A stretch of DNA of 64,000 nt, taken from Candidatus Obscuribacterales bacterium. Lineage in GTDB: Bacteria; Cyanobacteriota; Vampirovibrionia; Obscuribacterales; Obscuribacteraceae. The notes below the pieces were generated by a model that made no database searches, had not been told where the DNA came from, and saw nothing but the letters and a program-made list of their open reading frames with translations. Every line of letters begins with the position of its first letter. Position 1 is the first letter of the stretch. Positions 7,356 to 14,170 of this stretch are shown in pieces. The stretch covers positions 28,557 through 92,556 of the forward strand of contig JAGVKG010000038.1 in NCBI GenBank assembly GCA_020050685.1. Reading direction: 5' to 3'. The translations under genes were made by a program, and so were the position numbers.

Positions 7356-8303
7356 ATGTCAATTGACGAAATGGATCTTTGGTATTACGTTTTAGATCTC
7401 GAACCTGGTGCTTCTTTTGAAGAGGTAAAAAATCGTTGGCGTGTGCTTTCTCAGATTTGGCATCCGGATAGACATCCAGCTGGTTCGCAGGCTTACAAGA
7501 TGGCTTTAGAAAAACAAAAGCAGGTAAACAATGCTTATGATCATTTGAAGCGATGGTTTGAAGCGCAATCATCTTCTGTGCCGCCGCCACAATCATCTTC
7601 TGCATCGCCACCAAGGTCTTCTTCGGCGAAAGTATCTCCTCTGCCACCAGCGGATGCCTTTACTCAAGCAAGTGCTGCTCCGGTAGCGTCTGAGCTGCCT
7701 GCTTTCTATTTAGCGCTGAAGGAATTTCTCTATAGATTTTATGTGTTTATGGGAATCGACAAATCGCCTGTGAAAGATGAAGAACCGCTTGTATGGGCAT
7801 TTCTGATTGGCTTTTGTGTTTTATGGGTCAGGCGTATGACACTGGCGCTAATCGTTTGGGGATTGTTTGTTATAGCGGCTCCCACTTACATTGGCATTCC
7901 CATTGTTCTTTGGTTGATCTGGCATTTCACTTTTGATTTGCGTCCGGAATTTCAAAGACGTTCAATTATCGAGAGCCCTTACATGTTCAGCTTTCGGCTG
8001 ACGGAAAAGGAGGCTCTTGATAGTATTGCTGCCACGCTTGCATCCGAAAGTTCAGCTGGTAATAAGTGGGGGGTGGCAGCCACGAATCCTTCTCAGTTTG
8101 AGGCTAAGCTGAAATATGTGGATAGTGGCAAGGTGAGTGAAATTAAGTTGCTTGCAACGGTATTCGTTGAACCACCCTTTTGTCTAGTCAAACTAGAATT
8201 TTGCCTGGAGGGTTGTGGTGCAACTCCCTTAGCAGAAAGCATTGTTTCGTATTGTGTACCAAAAGTGAGGCGGAATCTTGAATCTGCTCAAGACAAGAGT
8301 TAG
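7356..8303 (+). CDS. J-domain membrane protein
   Basis: A 315-residue protein. Residues 6-68 form a J-domain with the HPD tripeptide at 36-38 (WHPDRH), which stimulates DnaK ATPase. A Ser/Pro-rich linker (about 70-110) follows, then two hydrophobic segments near residues 145-185 (VWAFLIGFCVLWV and LIVWGLFVIAAPTYIGIPIVLWLIW), and a soluble C-terminal domain I do not recognise. It may recruit Hsp70 to the membrane. It is probably cotranscribed with the deaminase. The stop lies 1 nt from the convergent stress-protein-like gene. Confidence 0.75.
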   Translation: MSIDEMDLWYYVLDLEPGASFEEVKNRWRVLSQIWHPDRHPAGSQAYKMALEKQKQVNNAYDHLKRWFEAQSSSVPPPQSSSASPPRSSSAKVSPLPPADAFTQASAAPVASELPAFYLALKEFLYRFYVFMGIDKSPVKDEEPLVWAFLIGFCVLWVRRMTLALIVWGLFVIAAPTYIGIPIVLWLIWHFTFDLRPEFQRRSIIESPYMFSFRLTEKEALDSIAATLASESSAGNKWGVAATNPSQFEAKLKYVDSGKVSEIKLLATVFVEPPFCLVKLEFCLEGCGATPLAESIVSYCVPKVRRNLESAQDKS

Positions 8304-8304
8304 G

Positions 8305-8829
8305 CTAGACCGCTACTGTTTCTTTTTCTTGACTGGCTTTTGTCGAGATTTCGAAGGCCTCGCATTCTTCGAAAATGTCTTCTGCCAAGACACGCAAATC
8401 GTGTTGGTCTGTGTGCACAGACACTAATACCTTTCCTTGAGTAAGATGTGTTTCGTATACGTTAGCATCGTATTCCGGTACATCAAAGTGAATTAGGCCG
8501 CCGGCAATTATGCCTAACATGCCACCAGCAGCGGCACCACTAATGGCTGCCATTAATGGACCGGCCGCCAAGAATGCACCGACACCAGGTATGGCAAGTG
8601 TAGCCAATCCAACCGTGAAGCCGCCTAAGGCGCCAATGATTCCACAGGTGGTAACCACACTGTCTGGTCTTTTGCTTTCCAGATCCACCGCAACCATGCG
8701 TAATTCATCTGGATCAGCACCTAATACAGAAATGTCCTTTGCCTCGAATTCTGCTTGGCGCAATAATTCGACGGCGTGGGTGGCTTGCTCGTAGTTATCA
8801 AAGATGCCAATGACTATTTTGTCTGACAT
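8305..8829 (-). CDS. General-stress-protein-17M-like protein with glycine-zipper segments
   Basis: A 174-residue protein. The N-terminal 55 residues (VIGIFDNYEQATHAVELLRQAEF, then ISVLGAD) match the ferredoxin-like module of general stress protein 17M/YflT-type proteins. The middle contains Gly/Ala-rich hydrophobic runs (GIIGALGGFTVGLATLAIPG and GAAAGGMLGIIAGG), glycine-zipper-like and likely membrane-inserting. The C-terminal part (VLVSVHTDQHDLRVLAEDIF) again resembles a small alpha/beta module. Function is unknown; the family is often stress-induced. A ribosome site (GGAGG) lies upstream of the start at 8829. Confidence 0.6.
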   Translation of the reverse strand: MSDKIVIGIFDNYEQATHAVELLRQAEFEAKDISVLGADPDELRMVAVDLESKRPDSVVTTCGIIGALGGFTVGLATLAIPGVGAFLAAGPLMAAISGAAAGGMLGIIAGGLIHFDVPEYDANVYETHLTQGKVLVSVHTDQHDLRVLAEDIFEECEAFEISTKASQEKETVAV

Positions 8830-9066
8830 ATTCTGCCACCTCCTTAATAATTAAATTGTTGGCAAATGGGGAATATCGCTTCGCTCATTTCCAGGGGACC
8901 CACTTTAATATTACTCTTGTTGAAGAAGACGGGCTCTCATTCAGCCTAAATCTGCCAATTGAATTTCAAGATGGTAGTATTAATAAAACCTCAATCGGTG
9001 AGTCGGGTTCTATAACCTTCTCGCCAGTCGCAAATTTAAAACCCACACTGCGGACGACAGAGAGCT

Positions 9067-10248
9067 ATGAAAACAGAATTGATAATAAACAAGGGCAAGT
9101 CCAAGGTGGATGTTGCCCGGAGAGCCTATGGTTTTGATGAAATTGCTTTGGTGCCAGGCTCGAGAACTTGCGATTTGGAATTGTGTGACGTTTCATTTCA
9201 ATTAGCTGAGCACAAATTCGATTTGCCAATACTGGCATCGGCCATGGATTCCGTTGTTGACGCTAAAGTTGCTGGAGCCTTGGGCAAATTGGGCGGTCTG
9301 GCCGTGATTAACTTGCAAGGATTGCAAACTCGCTACGAAAACGTCGATGAGGCTTATGAGAAAGTCACGAGCTGTGACGACAAGAGTTTCATTGAAGTGA
9401 TGCAGAAACTTTATGCCGCGCCGGTTAAGGAAGAACTTGTTGCCCAACGCATTGCGGAAATTGTGGCAACTGGTGTCAAAGCTGCCGGTTCTGTAACGCC
9501 GAACATGGCTGCGAAACTTGGTCCGATTGCTCAAAATGCCGGATGCAATATCATTTTTGTCCAATCAACCGTAACCGGAATCGAACATAAATCAGCTGAT
9601 GGTCATGGACAATTGGACTTGACCAAGTTTTGTCGCGAGAGCAAGGTGCCAGTAGTTGTAGGCAATTGTGTCGCTTATCAAACTTGTTTGGAGCTGATGG
9701 AAACAGGCGTTGCCGGAATCTTAGTTGGCGTTGGACCGGGGGCTGCGTGCACATCGCGCTCTGTCTTGGGCATTGGGGTGCCGATGGCAACGGCAATCTC
9801 AGATTGCAAGGCGGCTGCCGATCTATATAAATCGAAGCATGGTAAAGCACCAGCCATTATTGCCGATGGTGGCATGGTCGTGGGCGGTGATATTTGCAAA
9901 GCCATAGCCTGTGGTGCAGATGCGGTGATGATTGGCAGCCCATTAGCTAAAGCGCATGAAGCGCCGGGGCGCGGCTATCACTGGGGTATGGCAACGCCGA
10001 GTCCGGTTTTGCCAAGGGGCACGAGAATCAAAGTTGGCAGAACTGGTCCTTTGGCTGAGATTCTCTTCGGTCCTGCTCATACTGACGATGGCAGCATGAA
10101 CCTGATTGGTGCTTTGAAAACCAGCATGTCAACGCTTGGGGCTATGTCTCTGGACGAAATGAAGGAAGTGGAAGTGGTAATTGCGCCTTCGATTTTGACT
10201 GAGGGCAAAGTTTTCCAAAAGGCTCAGCACTTAGGAATGGGCCGCTAA
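9067..10248 (+). CDS. guaB3: GuaB3-family IMP dehydrogenase
   Basis: A 393-residue TIM-barrel enzyme of the IMP dehydrogenase/GMP reductase superfamily, without the CBS domains of GuaB. The catalytic-cysteine loop reads GVGPGAACTSR, the phosphate-binding parts IIADGGMVVGGDICKA and GADAVMIGSP are intact, and the N-terminal ALVPGSRTCD matches the GuaB3 branch common in actinobacteria and cyanobacteria. The expected reaction is IMP to XMP with NAD, in guanine nucleotide synthesis. The 8830-9066 stretch before it shows no convincing gene. The ATG follows GACAGAGAGCT, a modest ribosome site. Confidence 0.88.
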   Translation: MKTELIINKGKSKVDVARRAYGFDEIALVPGSRTCDLELCDVSFQLAEHKFDLPILASAMDSVVDAKVAGALGKLGGLAVINLQGLQTRYENVDEAYEKVTSCDDKSFIEVMQKLYAAPVKEELVAQRIAEIVATGVKAAGSVTPNMAAKLGPIAQNAGCNIIFVQSTVTGIEHKSADGHGQLDLTKFCRESKVPVVVGNCVAYQTCLELMETGVAGILVGVGPGAACTSRSVLGIGVPMATAISDCKAAADLYKSKHGKAPAIIADGGMVVGGDICKAIACGADAVMIGSPLAKAHEAPGRGYHWGMATPSPVLPRGTRIKVGRTGPLAEILFGPAHTDDGSMNLIGALKTSMSTLGAMSLDEMKEVEVVIAPSILTEGKVFQKAQHLGMGR

Positions 10249-10326
10249 TTGAATAATGAAGTTGAAATCCAGTGCCGGGAACAAAAGCATGCGGCCGGCG
10301 TCGAGATTGCTTAAGATAGAAAACCC

Positions 10327-10362
10327 ACCGCCCGTTTTGGGCTGCTTAAGCAGGCTGGCGGT
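10327..10362. repeat. Nested inverted repeats upstream of htrA
   Basis: An outer pair ACCGCC (10327-10332) / GGCGGT (10357-10362) encloses a perfect 12-bp palindrome CTGCTTAAGCAG (10342-10353). It lies between guaB3 and htrA, about 65 nt before the htrA start. It could be an operator or a terminator without a U-run. Confidence 0.45.
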
Positions 10363-10427
10363 CAATATATAAGGATCAAGGACTGATAATCTGTAGCTCG
10401 AATTTCGGGGAATGGGAGAGTTTAAAT

Positions 10428-11684
10428 ATGCAACTGAAGAAGAAAGTTATCCTGTTAGGATCGCTGGTCGCTTTGGCTTCGGGTTCATTTGTGTTCGGAC
10501 TGACCGGCATCGTGTCCGGCAATCGGTCGGATCAGGCGCTTGCAGATCAGCTGACGTCAGAGAAAGTCGCCTCTAATCATGCGGCTGGTTTGTTGAGTTT
10601 AGGTGCTAATACAATTGCTGATATGGCTCAGAAGGTAGCACCGGCAGTCGTGAATATCGAAGTGGACCAAAAGATTGCCTCATCGCCTGCCAATATGCCG
10701 CAGTTTAATTTCCCATTTGGTCAACTGCCAGGCAACATGGAATTTTTCTATAACGGTAAGCGAGTGCAGCCGGGTCCAAACGGCAAAATTGTGCCACCTT
10801 CAATTCAAAGGCATAATGCCGGCTCGGGTTTTATCATTCGTCCGGATGGCTATATCATTACCAACGCACACGTTGTTCGTGGTGCCAGCAAGATCAAAGT
10901 TACTTTGACAGACAGACGCAGTTTTGATGGCAAGGTAGTGGGCATCGATGGTTTTTCCGATCTAGCTGTCGTAAAAATTGATGCAAATAATTTGCCAACC
11001 GTGCCAATGGGTTCTTCGACAACTTTACGCCCCGGAGAATTTGCTGTGGCAATCGGCAATCCGCTTGGTTTTGATCACACGGTGACACTTGGTATTATTT
11101 CTGCAGTCGAGCGGACTGTGACAGACGTTAACGGCAATATCAACTTTATTCAAACTGATGCGGCAATCAACCCCGGCAATTCCGGTGGGCCATTGCTCAA
11201 TCTGGAAGGCGAAGTAATTGGCGTGAACACGGCTATCCAAGCCAATGCCCAAAATATTGGCTTTTCTATTCCTGTGGATATTGCTAAGCAGGTGTCCGAG
11301 CAACTTATTGCCCACAAGCAAATTGATCGACCATGGCTTGGTGTTAAGCTGGCCTCGATAGATGACACCATGGCTAAGAGTCTTGGTCTTGCCGCTGGCG
11401 GCAAAGGTGTTTTGATTGCTGAGGTTCTCGAAGGCAGTCCGGCTCAAGCTGCTGGTCTAGAGCGCGGAGATGTAATTCAAAAGATTGATGGCAAAGATAT
11501 GGCTGGACCAGGTGAGGTACGTGATTGTGTACGTGCTCATAAGGTAAGCGAAAAGCTCAATCTTTTTGTTTTGAGAAACAATCAGGTGAAGGCCGTGGCT
11601 GTAAATATCGGCACATTTCCCAATGAGTCGATAGGGGCTAAGGAAAATCAAGATCAAACACCGGATGAGCCTAGTAACAACTAG
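10428..11684 (+). CDS. htrA: HtrA/Deg-type periplasmic serine protease
   Basis: A 418-residue S1C protease. It has an N-terminal signal/anchor segment (residues 7-30) and a trypsin-like domain with triad H148 (TNAHVV), D178 (SDLAVV) and S252 (GNSGGP). A single C-terminal PDZ domain spans about 300-390 (RPWLGVKL... GSPAQAAGLERGDVIQKIDG). One PDZ matches cyanobacterial HhoA/HhoB/HtrA and DegS more than DegP. Role: degrading or holding misfolded envelope proteins, which suits the neighbouring exported protein clusters. The ribosome site GGGAGAG lies 7 nt upstream. Confidence 0.93.
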   Translation: MQLKKKVILLGSLVALASGSFVFGLTGIVSGNRSDQALADQLTSEKVASNHAAGLLSLGANTIADMAQKVAPAVVNIEVDQKIASSPANMPQFNFPFGQLPGNMEFFYNGKRVQPGPNGKIVPPSIQRHNAGSGFIIRPDGYIITNAHVVRGASKIKVTLTDRRSFDGKVVGIDGFSDLAVVKIDANNLPTVPMGSSTTLRPGEFAVAIGNPLGFDHTVTLGIISAVERTVTDVNGNINFIQTDAAINPGNSGGPLLNLEGEVIGVNTAIQANAQNIGFSIPVDIAKQVSEQLIAHKQIDRPWLGVKLASIDDTMAKSLGLAAGGKGVLIAEVLEGSPAQAAGLERGDVIQKIDGKDMAGPGEVRDCVRAHKVSEKLNLFVLRNNQVKAVAVNIGTFPNESIGAKENQDQTPDEPSNN

Positions 11685-11704
11685 GTAGCTATCCAGTAAT
11701 TTCT

Positions 11705-11742
11705 AAAATGCTATGGTGGTAAATTGCCGCCATAGCATTTTT
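11705..11742. terminator. Bidirectional terminator between htrA and a lipoprotein gene
   Basis: AAAATGCTATGG (11705-11716) pairs with CCATAGCATTTT (11730-11741) around a short loop, with A- and T-runs on the two sides. It sits between two convergent genes and can serve both. Confidence 0.85.
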
Positions 11743-11750
11743 AGTTATGG

Positions 11751-12527
11751 CTAGATTCTATTTTTTATTTTCGACTTTCTGCGATAAATGAATATTGTCG
11801 CGACGATAAGACCGACCGCCGCCACTACCAGCAGTATCACTTTCCACCAGATAATTACTTCATAAGTGGCTTCCAATTCATTGTGCTGGCCGACATATAA
11901 GCGCCAATTGACAGTTTTGCTTGCCTGGTCCAAAGCACCATTGGTTGCCAGTGCTGGTGTGGGTGTTGTAATAAACAGATTTATGCTCAACTGTTCGCTG
12001 CGGGGTAGAGCTAGTGCCTTAATCCAACCAGCAGGCAAGACAAGTTGCTTGGACAGTGCATTTGGGGAAAGATCTATATCGTAACTAATTTCATAGATCT
12101 TCCCAAGCAAACTTTCTCGTTCTTGAACTTGGAAAAATCTTGTCGTTGCGGGAGCAGTTTTGTTGGTAGCGGCCGTCGCTCCGTAATCCAATGCCAATTG
12201 TGTTAGTTGGTAGGTGAGCTCTTGTTCCAGATCCGGCAGCTTTCCTGGTTCCACATGTCCTGATACCACAAGTTGATTTGCCGCACGTTGTTTGTATTTC
12301 CAGCCGCGCGCTTTTGCCATTGTGGCCAAGCGCGCCCAGAAATCCTCAGATGGAGCTTGCTCAAGACTGAGATAGGATGAAAGCTGTGGATCAAGCACGA
12401 ACCATTCGACAAAGTCTGCCGAATAATCAGGATTGACGTTGATCTTTAATTCGATTTCCGAGCAGCCGGTCACGAAAATCATTGCGACAAATGCTGCCAA
12501 ACAAAGTGAAAGTGAGCGTACTCTCAT
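11751..12527 (-). CDS. Lipoprotein with C-terminal membrane segment
   Basis: A 258-residue protein with a lipoprotein signal (lipobox FVTGC, Cys at about 22), a beta-rich extracytoplasmic domain, and a C-terminal hydrophobic helix (VIIWWKVILLVVAAVGLIVATIF) followed by a basic tail. The layout resembles the cyanobacterial DUF3153-type lipoproteins, but I cannot confirm that. It overlaps the preceding lipoprotein gene by 4 nt (ATGA), so translation is coupled. It is the last gene of a three-gene operon. Confidence 0.7.
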   Translation of the reverse strand: MRVRSLSLCLAAFVAMIFVTGCSEIELKINVNPDYSADFVEWFVLDPQLSSYLSLEQAPSEDFWARLATMAKARGWKYKQRAANQLVVSGHVEPGKLPDLEQELTYQLTQLALDYGATAATNKTAPATTRFFQVQERESLLGKIYEISYDIDLSPNALSKQLVLPAGWIKALALPRSEQLSINLFITTPTPALATNGALDQASKTVNWRLYVGQHNELEATYEVIIWWKVILLVVAAVGLIVATIFIYRRKSKIKNRI

Positions 12528-13060
12528 TGCTTGTTACCAGGAAGATGGATAGCTTCGAAGCCGGCTTGCTCAAATTTGGTGCCAACCTTTCCTTGTTCGG
12601 AAAGATTGACGAGGCGGAAGCCGTTGCCATCGTAATCTTGTCCTTCCTTGAGGGAAATCCAGGATTTTTTGTCCGCCTGATAGAAGCGAATTTCACTTAA
12701 GTGCCAAATCCCAGGACTAAAATCTACGGTGGTTGGGAAACTTAGCACCATGATGTCATTTTGGATTTGCGGCTTTATTTCCAGCTTTGCAGATGTAATT
12801 GGCAAATCCGAAATTGTTGTCGAGACTGATTTGTCTAGTGTCAATTCTACCTTTTGGCATGAGAGTAAATGGCTGTCGATTATTCTCAGCGAAAATTTGA
12901 GTTCATTGCCGGCATAAGCTTGGCTGATTACGGCCTTGTCTTGCGCGGTTAGCAAATTGTCCGGCGGTTTCTTTGTGCAACCGGCGATTGGCAAAACAAA
13001 TAAGAAGCCAATTGCTAGACGAGCTATATTGACAGTACTAAAGACTTTATTTGGCGTCAT
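12524..13060 (-). CDS. Small lipoprotein of unknown function
   Basis: A 178-residue protein. The N-terminal hydrophobic stretch ends in lipobox PIAGC (Cys at about 28), so the mature protein is lipid-anchored. The rest is beta-rich with a repeated pattern of alternating residues (KVELTLDKSVSTTI and AKLEIKPQIQNDI), suggesting one or two Ig-like or sandwich domains. No catalytic motif was seen. It is the middle gene of an operon between the TPR protein (12 nt gap) and the second lipoprotein (4 nt overlap). Confidence 0.65.
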   Translation of the reverse strand: MTPNKVFSTVNIARLAIGFLFVLPIAGCTKKPPDNLLTAQDKAVISQAYAGNELKFSLRIIDSHLLSCQKVELTLDKSVSTTISDLPITSAKLEIKPQIQNDIMVLSFPTTVDFSPGIWHLSEIRFYQADKKSWISLKEGQDYDGNGFRLVNLSEQGKVGTKFEQAGFEAIHLPGNKQ

Positions 13061-13072
13061 GAACTCGTAGTC

Positions 13073-13846
13073 TTATTGCTGCGACGATAATTTTGCTGTG
13101 AAGCCTAAAGCAATTTTACACTCATCGTCAGAATTTTGTAGGTCGGCAATTGACTGCAATATTTCCGGTTCGTGGTATTGCTTGATTTTTGTTGCTTTGT
13201 TGTAAACGGAAATTGCGTCAAGTGCATCTGGGACCATAGCGCTGTAGCGCGTCAAGGCGTTTGATGCCAAATAGTAATTGCCTGATGCTGATAACAATGT
13301 ACCAATTTCTCTCCAGCCTTGTAATTCGGGTTGCGTGCTGGTTACTGATAAACAGAACTCATTGAGAGCGGCCAATTCCATGCCATGTGTGAGCAGCTCC
13401 GCTGCTAATTGATAATGGATGTTTCCAGGCAAATCGTCATCTGAATCTTCGAAGTTGACTGATGCCGGGTCATGAACATCCTGTTCAAGCCTGAGTGCGA
13501 GCAGTCGCGATTTTACTTCCAGCTCAAACGAGCTGGAATGAGCGGCTCTCTGGTATTCCTTCATTGCTTGATCAATGTTTCCATTGGCTGCTAAGTAGCG
13601 AGCCAAATTTTTGCGTGCTTCTTTATCCTGTGGGACCACATCCAAGAGTTTTTGATAGGCAACGATGGCTTTCAGTGTACGCGTCTTTACTTCCTTGGCA
13701 CCACAGGTGGTGCCAACCTCTGTGGCATTTTCTGCCCAGGCTGAAGGAAGCGAGAGCGACGAGGCCAGAATTAAAGACAGCAAAATCCAATGGCGGCGCT
13801 TTGCCCCACTGGAAGTCATTTTTGCGCTGTATTTGAAATTCTCCAT
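13073..13846 (-). CDS. Exported TPR-repeat protein
   Basis: A 257-residue protein with a signal peptide (hydrophobic LLSLILASSLSLPSAWA) and helical TPR-like repeats (AIVAYQKLLDVVPQDKEARKNLARYLAANGNIDQAMKEY and later ASGNYYLASNALTRYSAMVPDAL). It is probably periplasmic and used for protein-protein contact. It is the first gene of the operon with the two lipoproteins; the three may form an envelope complex (inference). Its coding sequence contains one copy of the GGCACCACCNNNGGTGCC palindrome (13696-13713). Confidence 0.65.
   Translation of the reverse strand: MENFKYSAKMTSSGAKRRHWILLSLILASSLSLPSAWAENATEVGTTCGAKEVKTRTLKAIVAYQKLLDVVPQDKEARKNLARYLAANGNIDQAMKEYQRAAHSSSFELEVKSRLLALRLEQDVHDPASVNFEDSDDDLPGNIHYQLAAELLTHGMELAALNEFCLSVTSTQPELQGWREIGTLLSASGNYYLASNALTRYSAMVPDALDAISVYNKATKIKQYHEPEILQSIADLQNSDDECKIALGFTAKLSSQQ
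13696..13713. repeat. Dispersed palindrome, copy 1
   Basis: Reads GGCACCACCTGTGGTGCC on the minus strand, inside the TPR-protein gene. One of four copies of GGCACCACCNNNGGTGCC in the window. Confidence 0.6.
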
Positions 13847-14170
13847 ACGTGCCTATATACAAAGGGATTCCAGGGAATATCCGTTGTCGATCTAAATGGT
13901 GCATCCCCCAAAAGAGTTATATATGATCCTTGCCCGAAATTTCGCTGGATCATGCTTTTTAATCATTAAATTTCAAGTGATACCAAATACGGTGTTATCA
14001 GAACCAGCTAAAATCCGCGCGAATTTCTGCTTTCGGGCCAATCTTATAGCTCTTTGATCATTATGCGCATATATAATTGCCTATAAATATTACAGTTAAA
14101 TATATATGCCGTTTGTGGTGGCATTGTCTAAAGGAGTAGTCAAGTCGATCTAGAAAGTTGGCTTAGGTAA
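13847..14170. promoter_or_regulatory. Divergent intergenic region with a long inverted repeat
   Basis: This AT-rich 324-nt gap separates the TPR-lipoprotein operon from the barrel gene. It holds an inverted repeat ATGATCC (13923-13929) / GGATCAT (13947-13953) around a central GAAATTTC palindrome. TATATAAC-like -10 sequences adjoin it on the minus strand, and several TATAAT/TATAAA-like sequences lie at about 14070-14110 on the plus strand. It probably contains divergent promoters. No gene is seen. Confidence 0.4.

Noticed and set aside
8856..9137. Open frame of 93 codons overlapping the start of guaB3
   Set aside because: It needs a TTG start, has no ribosome site, overlaps guaB3 by 71 nt and has no protein-like features. 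Treated as non-coding.
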